Shown: positions 1 through 11,992, numbered from the stretch's first letter. The stretch is 64,000 nucleotides of DNA from an uncultured Gammaproteobacteria bacterium (GCA_929200535.1 CAKMZV010000002.1:11537-75536); one strand, 5' to 3'. The notes: generated by a model from the letters alone, not told the origin. Numbers and translations are program-made.

Positions 1-640
1 TCGTTAGCGTTTCTTGAACCGTTGCTTGCTGATTTGGGGTAATAACGGGCGCATTGTCGTTCACATCGGTGATGGCAATAATCACATCTTCGCTTGTCGG
101 TGGGTTTACCCCGCCATCATTCACTTCAATCGTTAGTGTATATGCCGTGCGTGTTTCAAAATCTAAAGCTGAATTTATCGAAATCCGACCGGTATTTGAA
201 ATCGCAAAAACATTGCCTATATTACCTGCTGTGATACTAAAGCCCGTGATAATATCTGTTGCATCAGCATCCGTTGCGATCAGGTCAATAACATTTGAGC
301 CAACCGATAGCGACTCAGAAACAGTACTTGCTTGACCTGCTGTGATAATCGGCGCATTATCGTTCTCATCAGTAACAGCAATAATCACATTTTCCGTTGT
401 CGATGTGTTTGCTCCGCCATCACCCACTTCAAGCGTTAATGTATAGGAAGTGCGTGTTTCAAAATCTAAATTCGATAAAAGCGTAATTGTTCCTGTATTA
501 GAAATCGCAAAAACATTTCCTATATTGCCTGCTTTGATGCTAAAGCCTGTTATCACATCGGGCACATCGGCATCCGTTACGGCAACTTCAAGAACACTTG
601 AGCCAACAGAGTGTGATTCAGAAACCGTACTTGCTTGACC
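1..640 (-). repeat. Tandem cadherin-like repeats, ~303 bp (101 aa) period
   Basis: The block gtgcgtgtttcaaaatctaaa recurs at ~147 and ~450 (offset 303), with similar flanking sequence (cgcattRtcgttc...catcRgtRaYRgcaataatcacat). Confidence 0.85.
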
Positions 641-2008
641 TGCGGTGATAACTGGGGCATTTTCATTTATAACATCGATGACCTGTACTATTACTTGAGC
701 AGTGCTGACGTTGCCCCCCTCGGTTGCTTGTACAACGAGGGCATAGATATTCTGTGTTTCAAAATCAAGCGACTTGCCTGTAGCTATTGAAAGACCAGAA
801 GCACTAATACTAAAAACGTCATTGGTATTACCTGAAAGAATAGAAACAGTAGCCGCAGGCAGGGTTGGCCACATACCCGTACCACCACTATCATAAACAG
901 TCCAAGCTGCCACTTGAGAACCAGGCGCTAAATTCTCTGCCACCTCAACAATAGACTCGCGCGAATATAATTGACGAACCTCAATTGCTGTCAGTGCTCG
1001 ATTGAACCAATGTATATCATCTATATCTCCTCTCAAACTTTGACCCCCATTACCAAAGCCTCCGTCAAGAGCATCTTGCTCTTGACCCCATACTATATGG
1101 GCAATACTAGTAAATGCTCCGGTACTAAGACTACTCCTTGAAGCATCGAACACACCATCAGTGTAAACAGAGGCGGTATTCCCATTTCTCACATAAACAT
1201 AATGCGTCCAGCGATTGGTCACTAGGAGTGTAAACTGGTCTATGGATCGACTAACACCCAGCAACCAATGATCCACAAACTGGTTATTTTTTGGACCGAA
1301 TAACAAATAATTATCTCGGGACTGGGGACCACCTGAAACACTTAATACAGTATTTAAACCCGCAACAGCAGAATACCTTACCCAGACACTAAAGGAGAAG
1401 TTTGTTGCACCATTCATTATATTAACATTTGTCTTTAAACGACTCGCTGCAGCACTTTCTGCGTCTTTTTCTGCTTGCGTCCAACCAGAATAACGTCCTG
1501 TACCTCCTGCAGAGAAAGAGCCGGGCAGATTATAAGCACGATTCGCCGCCCCAAAGCGATTGGAGGTACCTGTAACTGCCCCAAAAGTTTGATTATTAGT
1601 TGAAAAGTTTCCAGTTGCTTCTACCATCGTGCTGTTAAGATGAAACACGGCATGAGGAGTAGAAACCGTCGTTGTGTATGTGCTTTGAGTAGGATTAAAT
1701 ATGATATAAGGCGCAGCAATTGCTTTGCTGGCACCAAAAGATAGCAACCCAGCAAAAACTAACCTAAAGAGGCTTTGGCGAGCAAAATTTCGGGATTTGA
1801 TAACATTAGCGTCACCTTTGCGAACAACGCTTGTTTTTATAAAAGAAGAAAATAACTTTGTAACTTCGTTATTTTTGTTAGTTGATTGAGATGACGGCGT
1901 AGGTAATTGCGAATGCGAATCTGAAAGTGGCACAGAAAAAATATCTGAACGATAAAACGCCCGAGATACAAGCCGAGAAAATTTGAAAATACTATTTTTA
2001 AATCGCAT
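1..2008 (-). CDS. Large surface protein, partial (C-terminus off the left edge): signal peptide, LamG/concanavalin-like domain, then cadherin-type tandem repeats
   Basis: Manual minus-strand translation is open from ATG at 2008 to the window edge: MRFKNSIFKFSRLVSRAFYR...LVFAGLLSFGASKAIAAPYIIF..., LamG-like HAVFHLNSTMVEATGNFS...WTHYVYVRNGNTASVYTDG...GDIDDIHWFNRALTAIEV, then repeats with DENDNAPIITAGQASTVSES and LDFETRTSYTLTLEVGDGG. Absent from the supplied ORF track because it has no stop in the window. Confidence 0.88.
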   Translation of the reverse strand, partial: MRFKNSIFKFSRLVSRAFYRSDIFSVPLSDSHSQLPTPSSQSTNKNNEVTKLFSSFIKTSVVRKGDANVIKSRNFARQSLFRLVFAGLLSFGASKAIAAPYIIFNPTQSTYTTTVSTPHAVFHLNSTMVEATGNFSTNNQTFGAVTGTSNRFGAANRAYNLPGSFSAGGTGRYSGWTQAEKDAESAAASRLKTNVNIMNGATNFSFSVWVRYSAVAGLNTVLSVSGGPQSRDNYLLFGPKNNQFVDHWLLGVSRSIDQFTLLVTNRWTHYVYVRNGNTASVYTDGVFDASRSSLSTGAFTSIAHIVWGQEQDALDGGFGNGGQSLRGDIDDIHWFNRALTAIEVRQLYSRESIVEVAENLAPGSQVAAWTVYDSGGTGMWPTLPAATVSILSGNTNDVFSISASGLSIATGKSLDFETQNIYALVVQATEGGNVSTAQVIVQVIDVINENAPVITAGQASTVSESHSVGSSVLEVAVTDADVPDVITGFSIKAGNIGNVFAISNTGTITLLSNLDFETRTSYTLTLEVGDGGANTSTTENVIIAVTDENDNAPIITAGQASTVSESLSVGSNVIDLIATDADATDIITGFSITAGNIGNVFAISNTGRISINSALDFETRTAYTLTIEVNDGGVNPPTSEDVIIAITDVNDNAPVITPNQQATVQETLT

Positions 2009-2637
2009 TAACCATTAACTAATATAAAATACTTTGATTTCTATTATTTACCCTACTTTGAGACCTTTGCACAAAAGATATGACAAGGTCTCACTTTTTA
2101 TAAATACATTTACTCAAAACATCATCAAGAAGAGCGACCTTATATAAATTCAGCAAATTTCTCTACATTTTACAAGATTTACTACCTAAATTCCTCTAAA
2201 ATCCTCTATCTAAAATCCGAACAAAATATTTATTTCACTGTTTTGATGCTTTTAAATTCCCCTTTCCTTTTAATGTATCTAATGTATGGCTATTTTTCTC
2301 TTAATTTCAATATATTCTATTTTAAACCATTATTTGCAAAAAATACTTAATAAAACACTTTAATTTTATTTTTTTTATAATTGAAAACCAAACAAAAAAT
2401 TATAAAAGTTGTTATTATGCTTACAAAATAAAATAACAAAAATTGTCGCTACTTGTCGCTAAAAGTCAATTTGACAATTTATAAAAACTTAAATTTGCTT
2501 AATAAACGTAAAAGAAGAAGAAAGCAGATTAAAATTGATAAGGTCATCTCGAATGATAAAGAGAAAACTTCTGCTTTATGGATTATCTAACTCTTTGATA
2601 ATCGCTTCTGCCTCATTTTTCCAACATTAACAACACT

Positions 2638-3852
2638 ATGCAAACATTTCAAGAAATGGCTCTACCCGAGTCACTCAATCATACATTAATTGATATGGGG
2701 TTTAATAACCCAACTCCGGTTCAACAAGAAGCCATTCCTTCTGCTTTACAAGGAAGGGATATCTTAGGTTCTGCACAAACGGGTACTGGAAAAACGGGTG
2801 CCTTTGGAATTCCATTAGTTAACCATCTACTAACCAATACAGAGGGAGCAGCTTTGGTAATGACACCAACACGCGAGTTGGCAACACAGGTGATGAGCCA
2901 GTTACAAAAGATGCTTGGGAAAAAATCAAAAATTAAAGTCGCTTTGTTGATTGGTGGCGAACCAATGCCAAAACAGTTTCGTCAATTACGTAATAGTCCA
3001 AGATTGATAGTTGGTACGCCCGGTAGAATCAATGATCATCTTAAACGTAGAAGTTTACAGTTAAATACAACTGATTTTCTCGTTCTTGATGAAACAGACC
3101 GAATGTTGGATATAGGCTTTACTGTTCAAATCGAAAATGTTATGGCACACTTATCTCCCGAGCGACAAACATTATTATTTTCTGCAACGCTTCCGAAAAA
3201 TATTACACGTATTGCTGGGAAGTATTTAAATGAACCAGTGAGAGTGGCAGTTGGTGCTCCTTCTTCTCCCGTAGAAAAAATTAAACAAACGTGTTTAAGA
3301 CTCAAGGAAGCAGACAAACATTCCACTTTACTGACCCAATTGGATGAATGTGAGGGGACAATTCTTATTTTTGTAAAAACCAAATTTGGCACCGAAAAAT
3401 TAGCAAAAAAACTCCGCCAAGAGGAGCATTTTGCAGATGCTATTCATGGAGACTTGAGGCAGCATAAGCGCGATCGAGTGATTGCAAAGTTTAGAAATAA
3501 AACGTTTCGTATTTTAGTTGCCACTGATGTCGCTGCTCGAGGCTTGGATATACCTCATATTGAATATGTGATCAATTATGATCTACCTCAATGCCCTGAA
3601 GATTATATTCACCGCATCGGTAGAACTGGACGAGCTGGGGCTTTGGGTAATGCATTGAATTTTATCACTCCAGCAGATAATAAAAAATGGCAAGCCATTG
3701 ATCGCTTGTTAAATCCCAATAACAAGCAAAAAGAATCTTTCAAGCCAAAAAAACCAAAAAATAAAAAATGGGGTTTCAAAAAAAAGTTTAAAACTCCCTC
3801 TTCAAGCAACTCACACAAAAAGAAAACGTTTAAAACGAAGGCTAAAGCATAA
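2638..3852 (+). CDS. DEAD-box ATP-dependent RNA helicase (RhlE-like)
   Basis: Q motif (FNNPTPVQQEAIP), AQTGTGKTGA, PTRELA, DETD (DEAD variant), SAT, ARGLDIP, HRIGRTGR; basic C-terminal tail. Confidence 0.93.
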   Translation: MQTFQEMALPESLNHTLIDMGFNNPTPVQQEAIPSALQGRDILGSAQTGTGKTGAFGIPLVNHLLTNTEGAALVMTPTRELATQVMSQLQKMLGKKSKIKVALLIGGEPMPKQFRQLRNSPRLIVGTPGRINDHLKRRSLQLNTTDFLVLDETDRMLDIGFTVQIENVMAHLSPERQTLLFSATLPKNITRIAGKYLNEPVRVAVGAPSSPVEKIKQTCLRLKEADKHSTLLTQLDECEGTILIFVKTKFGTEKLAKKLRQEEHFADAIHGDLRQHKRDRVIAKFRNKTFRILVATDVAARGLDIPHIEYVINYDLPQCPEDYIHRIGRTGRAGALGNALNFITPADNKKWQAIDRLLNPNNKQKESFKPKKPKNKKWGFKKKFKTPSSSNSHKKKTFKTKAKA

Positions 3853-3861
3853 GGTTTGTTG

Positions 3862-4055
3862 ATAATGGTTAGTTGTTAATTGTTAATGATTAATTATTCA
3901 CTCTGAAACAAGTTTCAGGATGACAGGAAAAGGAATGACATTGTTCAGTAGGGGCAGACCTACGTGTCTGCCCGCATGTGAGGACGCATGCGATATGCAT
4001 TCCCACGCAGGAGCGTGGGAACCATTAACAATCAATCATTATTAACTATCCATTA
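3862..4055. repeat. Composite REP-like palindromic cluster with AT-rich inverted borders
   Basis: Hairpins CTGAAACaaGTTTCAG (3903-3918), GGGCAGAC..GTCTGCCC (3952-3973), TTCCCACGC..GCGTGGGAA (4000-4021), bordered by imperfectly inverted aatggttagttgttaattgttaatg / cattattaactatccatt. Confidence 0.65.
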
Positions 4056-4057
4056 AC

Positions 4058-5542
4058 TTACGAGCGATCTAATTGGCGGTAATTGATGGCTTGGCTAATG
4101 TCGGAGGTGATTATTTTTTTACGTTTGTAACCATCGGCTATAGTGCGAGATAGGCGAAGTATTCTATGATAAGAGCGTGCTGAGAGTTTGAGTTTGTCTA
4201 TGGCTTGCTCTAATAGCTGTTTTTGGGCGGTGTCGAGGCGGATGTATTGTTCTATTTCTTTAACCGATAAGCGGCTATTGAGTTTGCCTTGGCGTTGGTA
4301 TTGCATGTCCCGTGTTTGTTGTACATGGGCACGAACTTTTTCGCTGGTGTGGGTGGATTTGGGTAAGTTAATAAGCTCGTTGGTATTAATAGGGTGCATT
4401 TCAATATGCATATCAATCCTATCGAGCAAAGGACCAGATAATTTGCTACGATAGCGTTTAATATGTTCTTCATTACATTGGCAACGTGGTTCGCCAAGAT
4501 AGCCACAAGGGCAGGGGTTCATTGCAGCAATGAGTTGGGTATCGGCAGGGAATATTACTTTACTATGGGCACGAGATACACTAACTTGTCGGCTTTCTAA
4601 GGGTTCGCGTAGGGATTCTAATACTTCTCGTTTAAATTCGGGAAGTTCATCGAGAAATAAAACGCCATTGTGAGCAAGTGAGATTTCTCCTGGTTGTGGT
4701 ATGCTACTACCACCAATAAGAGCCACTGCAGAGCTACTGTGATGAGGATGGCGAAAGGGTGGAAATGGACTCCAGTTGGTGTGGTTAATATGGCGACTAA
4801 GGGAGTGAATGGCTGCCACATTAAGTTGTTCGGTGGTGGTAAGTGGTGGCAAAATTCCAGGGAGAGCTTGAGCTAACATACTTTTACCACAGCCCGGAGG
4901 ACCAAACATTAGAGCACTATGCCCTCCACTTGCGGCATAAACAATTGCTCGGCGTGCTAATTCTTGCCCTCGTATGGCACTCCAGTCAATTTCTGGTTGG
5001 TAGATGGGTGGGTTCGGGTTTGGTTGGGGTTTAGAGAGTTTGGTTTCTCCACGTAAAAATTGCACAACTTCGATAAGGTTTTGTGCAACTCGAATATCAA
5101 CATTTTCGATCATACTGTAAATATGCTCTTCTTGTTTGGGAACAATTAAGGTCTTTTTTTGTCCTTGCATTAAGGCAGGAAGTAATCCTTTTGCCGCTCT
5201 AATTTCTCCGCTTAGGGCGAGCTCTCCATAAAATTCATAGTTGCTTAAATCGGCATTGAGTTGATTGCTAACGCTTAGAATGCCAAGGGCAATAGATAAA
5301 TCATAATGCGTGCCTATTTTGGGTAGGTCAGCTGGTGCAAGGTTGATGATATAACGCTTTGAGGGAACAGAAAAACCACTTTGAAGAAGGGCGCTACGAA
5401 CTCGATCACGACTTTCTTTGACTGCCGTTTCCGGTAGTCCGATAATAATTATTGCCGGTATTCCGTTTTGTTGGTGAACTTCAACCGCAATTTCAGGGGC
5501 GAATAAGTCTCCTTGAAGCCTTGTGTAGCAGGTGCCTAACAC
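4058..5542 (-). CDS. comM: YifB family Mg chelatase-like AAA ATPase (ComM)
   Basis: MLGTCYTRLQGDLFAPEIAVEVHQQNGIPAIIIIGLPETAVKESRDRVRSAL, GPPGCGKSMLA, MNPCPCGYLG. Confidence 0.95.
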   Translation of the reverse strand: MLGTCYTRLQGDLFAPEIAVEVHQQNGIPAIIIIGLPETAVKESRDRVRSALLQSGFSVPSKRYIINLAPADLPKIGTHYDLSIALGILSVSNQLNADLSNYEFYGELALSGEIRAAKGLLPALMQGQKKTLIVPKQEEHIYSMIENVDIRVAQNLIEVVQFLRGETKLSKPQPNPNPPIYQPEIDWSAIRGQELARRAIVYAASGGHSALMFGPPGCGKSMLAQALPGILPPLTTTEQLNVAAIHSLSRHINHTNWSPFPPFRHPHHSSSAVALIGGSSIPQPGEISLAHNGVLFLDELPEFKREVLESLREPLESRQVSVSRAHSKVIFPADTQLIAAMNPCPCGYLGEPRCQCNEEHIKRYRSKLSGPLLDRIDMHIEMHPINTNELINLPKSTHTSEKVRAHVQQTRDMQYQRQGKLNSRLSVKEIEQYIRLDTAQKQLLEQAIDKLKLSARSYHRILRLSRTIADGYKRKKIITSDISQAINYRQLDRS

Positions 5543-5584
5543 TTTTTGTTCTCTTTATTCATTGCTCGGAGCCTAGTATTTGTC

Positions 5585-5607
5585 ATTCTGAGGCTTGCCC
5601 TCAGAAT
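5585..5607. repeat. REP-like hairpin ATTCTGAGG-cttgc-CCTCAGAAT
   Basis: Perfect 9-bp inverted repeat with 5-nt loop; followed by the AT-rich motif ccattattaataatccattaac also seen on the other side of comM. Confidence 0.7.
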
Positions 5608-5656
5608 AACAGAAAGAGGGATGACAGGGTGGGAACGAGTAAACAATTAACCATTA

Positions 5657-6451
5657 TTAATAATCCATTAACAATATGAGTACTATACCAAGTAGTAGTC
5701 GATAGATAACAAAGGGGAGGACGCCTATTTTTTCGATAAATGAGAGGAGTAGGTGAATAACTAACCAAGCTGTAATTGCCGATAGCACAAAGGCAAGAAG
5801 AAAGCTGAACCAGTCAACTGGATTGGGTTGTTGTATTAATTCTGCTGTTTTGAGTAGGCTGGCAGCGAGAATTAGTGGAACAGCAAGAAGAAAGCAGTAT
5901 TTTGTTGCCGCTTGTCTTGTCATTCCAATAAGTAGGGCTGCCGTTAAGGTGATACCTGAACGCGAGGTGCCGGGAATAAGTGCAAGGGCTTGCATTAGTC
6001 CGATAAATAGGGCGTGGTGGGAGTTTAGTTGGTAGAGGTCTTTATTGCCTCGAAATCGATCGGCATAGGCAAGAAGAAGCGCAAAAATAATCGTCGTGGT
6101 GGCAATAACGATGGTGGATCGTAAGTTTTGCTCTATCCAGTCGTCAAAAAGTACGCCGAATAGCCCAGCAGGAATAGTGGAGATAATAATAAACCATGCT
6201 AATCGACTGTCGGAATTGTGTTGTCCAAGCAGGGATTGAAGTCCGCTAATGGTTAGTGTGGTGAGTTGTTTACGAAAATAATGGCAAACGGCAACTAAGG
6301 TGCCACAGTGTACGGTAACATCAAATGCCAGCCCTTGATCTTGCCAACCCCCAAATATTGGAACTAATATGAGGTGAGCCGAGCTGGAAATGGGTAAAAA
6401 TTCGGTGATACCTTGAACAAGAGATAAAACAATGGTTTGGATAATATCCAT
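5657..6451 (-). CDS. uppP: Undecaprenyl-diphosphatase
   Basis: MDIIQTIVLSLVQGITEFLPISSSAHLIL and PGTSRSG motifs; 264 aa polytopic. Confidence 0.95.
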   Translation of the reverse strand: MDIIQTIVLSLVQGITEFLPISSSAHLILVPIFGGWQDQGLAFDVTVHCGTLVAVCHYFRKQLTTLTISGLQSLLGQHNSDSRLAWFIIISTIPAGLFGVLFDDWIEQNLRSTIVIATTTIIFALLLAYADRFRGNKDLYQLNSHHALFIGLMQALALIPGTSRSGITLTAALLIGMTRQAATKYCFLLAVPLILAASLLKTAELIQQPNPVDWFSFLLAFVLSAITAWLVIHLLLSFIEKIGVLPFVIYRLLLGIVLILLMDY

Positions 6452-6466
6452 AGTATCAAGTGCAGT

Positions 6467-9067
6467 CTAAAATATCTTTTTAATTAGCGATTCGATGGGT
6501 TTTTCTTGTTGTTCAAGAATAAGTTTTCTTTCTTGTGTTTTAGATTTTTTGGTTTTCGTTGGTGCGTATTGCGAGCGAAATATTTCTAATGTTGTATTAT
6601 TTGCAGCGTCTGCATTTAGCACTGATTTTCCGCTTTTTTTAGAAACTCTAAGTTCTATAATGTTGTTGCTTCTTGGGAAGTCTATAACAGGGGTGTCTTT
6701 TAAGACTTCCTGCATATAGTCTATCCATACAGGGAGGGCAGCTCTACTACCCGTTTCCTCATTTCCCATAGGTTGAGGATTATCATAGCCAACCCAAACC
6801 GTGGTAACAATAGAGCGATTAAATCCGGAGAACCAAGCATCGTATTGATCATTGGTAGTGCCCGTTTTTCCAGCAATATCAGGGCGGTTGAGTACGCGAG
6901 CACGACGACCCGTTCCATATTTGATAACATCTTTTAAAATATTGGTGATAATATAGCTCACATCAGCATCTAAGGTTCTTGGAGGGGAGGGGGGTATAAA
7001 TTTTTCTAAAGAGTCGCATTCTTCATAGCATACCACTGGTGGTTGGTGTTTATAAATTGTGTTGCCTTGACTATCTTGTATTTCAGCAACAATGTAGGGG
7101 GTTACTAAGTAGCCTCCATTGGCAAAAACGGCATAGCCTCGTGCTATTTCCATTGGTGTTAAGGCTGCACTTCCAAGCGATATAGATAGGTTTCTATTTT
7201 GCACAAAGGGTTTCCGCTTAAAACCAAATTTTTTCATATAGTCTATGGTGTATTCGGTGCCTATTTGAGCTTGTAGTTGTACGGAGACTAAATTTCTTGA
7301 TTTTGTTAATGCTTCACGTAAACGAGTGGCACCAAAATATTTTCCCGAGTAGTTGCTTGGTGTCCAAATAAATCCGGTTGATTTATCTTCAAAGGACATT
7401 GGAATATCTTCAATGATTGATGCTGCTGTGAAGCCTTTATTAAAGGCAGCTGCATATAAAAAAGGCTTGAAGTTTGATCCGGGTTGACGATTGGATTGAG
7501 TTACTCGATTAAATTTGTAGTTTTGATAATTAAAACCTCCAATCAATGAGTTAATCGCTCCCGTACGAACATCAAGGCTAACCAACGCTACTTGTGCTTT
7601 AGGTTTAGTCACAAGAGTATAAGTTTTGCTTGTGCCATCTGTTTCTGTTTTTTCTTTTACATAAATAATCCCCCCTGTGGGTAGTGCTTTACTTTGGCGA
7701 CGATTACTCTGTTTTGAGCTTATTAGTTTGGGGTGAAAGTAAACGCCAGATGCTTCATTTAATAGTAGATATTCTATATCCTCTTTGATTTTTTTTGAAA
7801 TTATTTTGATTTTTGTGGCTTCTGCAGTTTCTCGAGTCCAGGTATTTCTTGCCCATGAAATATCTTTTAAGGGTAGTTTGGTAATTTGGTTGTCTTCTAA
7901 TATGGCAACAATTTGATTGTCTTTAGAGTGGTAAATAATTCCTCGGGTTAAACCGAGAATTTCTGGTATTTGCTGAGTTAATCCAATTAAATAGTTTCTA
8001 TTTTTTTCTGATTTAATGATTGTGTTTTTTTGTATGAGATTTAATTCTTCCCAATTTTTCTCATTTTCAAATTCTATCGCTACTTTTTTCTCAGCACCAC
8101 TCCAAGAGTGTCGGCGAATGTAGTTTAAAACTCCTCGTTGAACTGCTTTGTTAGCAACTCTTTGGTTTTTGCCAGAAAGCGTGGTAATTACCTTGTAGCC
8201 TTTTTCATAGATGCCTTCTTTTATCCCTTGCTGTTTTAAAATTTTGACCGCTTTATGATGTGCCATACTTGCAGCATGTCCGGCATCAAGCTCAACCGAC
8301 GCCCCAAAGTTTTTGGCTTTAATCGGTTCGGAAACGGCAAGTAAATAGCGTTCTTCTGTGATGATGCCTTCTTGGAATAATCTCAGTAAAATGTAATCTC
8401 TACGTTGTTTGGCTCGTGTTGGATTGGATAGCGGATTGTAAGCCGATGGTGCCTTTGGTAGCCCTGCAAGCATTGCTTGTTCAGAAAGCGTTAGTTGTGT
8501 GAGTTTTTTTCCAAAATAAGTTCTCGCAGCAGCCTGAAAACCATAGGATCGATGCCCAAGAAAAACTCGATTGATATAAAGTGTTAAAATCTCATTTTTA
8601 CTGTAAACATTTTCCAAACGAAAGGCTAAAAAAATCTCTCTAAATTTGCGGATAAAACTTTTTTCTCTTGTGAGAAATAAGTTACGAGCTAATTGCATTG
8701 TTAGAGTGCTTGCCCCTTGATTTTTTTGACCCGTTTTAACCAGTTCTATAAACGCACGAAATAAACCCAAAAAATCTACTCCAAAATGATCGTAAAAACG
8801 ATTGTCCTCAATAATTAAAAGAGAGTTTATTAGATCTTTTGGAATTTCATCAAACTCAACCAAATATCTTCGCCTAATGCCTATTTCTGAAAGCACTAAG
8901 CCTTCTTTTGAGTAAATTTTCATTGGTTCGCTCAAGGAGACTTCTCTGATGCTAGAAGTATTTGGCAAGTATGGCTCAATAATACGAAAGTAAGCAACGA
9001 TAGAAAAGCCTATGAATAGAATAAAGCTAATCAATAAGCTAAAACCTATAATTTTTAATTTCTTCAT
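6467..9067 (-). CDS. mrcA: Penicillin-binding protein 1A (transglycosylase/transpeptidase)
   Basis: GT51 motifs (EDNRFYDHFGVD, GASTLTMQLARNLFL), transpeptidase SRNL/GKTGTTNDQYDAWFSG. The ORF track starts at TTG 9130; the ATG at 9067 (MKKLKIIGFSLLISFILFIGFSIVAYF) is preferred because the extension runs into repeat-derived DNA. Confidence 0.94.
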   Translation of the reverse strand: MKKLKIIGFSLLISFILFIGFSIVAYFRIIEPYLPNTSSIREVSLSEPMKIYSKEGLVLSEIGIRRRYLVEFDEIPKDLINSLLIIEDNRFYDHFGVDFLGLFRAFIELVKTGQKNQGASTLTMQLARNLFLTREKSFIRKFREIFLAFRLENVYSKNEILTLYINRVFLGHRSYGFQAAARTYFGKKLTQLTLSEQAMLAGLPKAPSAYNPLSNPTRAKQRRDYILLRLFQEGIITEERYLLAVSEPIKAKNFGASVELDAGHAASMAHHKAVKILKQQGIKEGIYEKGYKVITTLSGKNQRVANKAVQRGVLNYIRRHSWSGAEKKVAIEFENEKNWEELNLIQKNTIIKSEKNRNYLIGLTQQIPEILGLTRGIIYHSKDNQIVAILEDNQITKLPLKDISWARNTWTRETAEATKIKIISKKIKEDIEYLLLNEASGVYFHPKLISSKQSNRRQSKALPTGGIIYVKEKTETDGTSKTYTLVTKPKAQVALVSLDVRTGAINSLIGGFNYQNYKFNRVTQSNRQPGSNFKPFLYAAAFNKGFTAASIIEDIPMSFEDKSTGFIWTPSNYSGKYFGATRLREALTKSRNLVSVQLQAQIGTEYTIDYMKKFGFKRKPFVQNRNLSISLGSAALTPMEIARGYAVFANGGYLVTPYIVAEIQDSQGNTIYKHQPPVVCYEECDSLEKFIPPSPPRTLDADVSYIITNILKDVIKYGTGRRARVLNRPDIAGKTGTTNDQYDAWFSGFNRSIVTTVWVGYDNPQPMGNEETGSRAALPVWIDYMQEVLKDTPVIDFPRSNNIIELRVSKKSGKSVLNADAANNTTLEIFRSQYAPTKTKKSKTQERKLILEQQEKPIESLIKKIF

Positions 9068-9122
9068 TGTCGTTATGCTAATCTTTTTTTTGCATAAAAT
9101 GGAAATAAATATGTTGTAAACT

Positions 9123-9224
9123 GAGACCAAATTTGCTAAGACGGACGTATTCGCTTCATTTCACGCCTTGATTAGAATTGTTTTTTTTCAGTTTTTTTTG
9201 TCCATTTCCACTCTGCAACGGTCT
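9123..9224. repeat. Degenerate/mosaic MITE remnant
   Basis: GAGACC at 9123-9128, internal block aatttgctaagacggacgtattcgcttcatttcacgcc (reverse complement of ggcgtgaaatgaagctaatacgtccgtctttgcaaatt in the full copy at 30571), ending gcaacggtct. Confidence 0.7.
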
Positions 9225-9283
9225 TTATTATTACGTATTCGCTATTTATGACCATTGTATAAAAGTATGCGATGTCCAAGTAA

Positions 9284-9371
9284 TGGCGGTGAGAGAGGGA
9301 TTCGAACCCTCGATAAGTTTCCCTATACACACTTTCCAGGCGTGCGCCTTCGACCACTCGGCCACCTCACC
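9284..9371 (-). tRNA. tRNA-Ser (anticodon GGA)
   Basis: Reverse complement GGTGAGGTGGCCGAGTGGTCGAAGGCGCACGCCTGGAAAGTGTGTATAGGGAAACTTATCGAGGGTTCGAATCCCTCTCTCACCGCCA; long variable arm, GGTTCGAATCC T-arm, encoded CCA. Confidence 0.96.
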
Positions 9372-9464
9372 GTTATCAAAACTATCGGAAAGAGTGCAAA
9401 TGTCGCGCCCTTCCTTTTAAGATTATACCCATTTGCGATGGGTATATATTACAATCAATAGTAT

Positions 9465-9552
9465 ACTGCATAAAAGATATGACTTACCTGCAAGCAGTGC
9501 AAACACTTCTACTTAATGCACTTCATAAAGATTTTGTACAAAAGCCTTTTTA
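9465..9552. repeat. Degenerate MITE copy upstream of thiC
   Basis: gcataaaagatatgac (terminal motif) directly followed by ttacctgcaagcagtgcaaacacttctactta (reverse complement of the internal block tagagtaacagtgtttgaactgcttgcaggtaa), then gattttgtacaaaagcc. Confidence 0.6.
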
Positions 9553-9560
9553 CCTTTTAA

Positions 9561-11992
<2,432 letters not shown>

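Noticed and set aside
54-638. Plus-strand ORFs 54..335 and 450..638 (93 and 62 aa) with similar sequences
   Set aside because: Antisense shadows of the tandem cadherin repeats on the minus strand; similarity follows from the repeat, not from a gene family.
9067-9130. 21-residue N-terminal extension of PBP1A in the ORF track
   Set aside because: Starts at TTG within repeat-derived DNA; ATG 9067 immediately precedes the TM segment expected for PBP1A.
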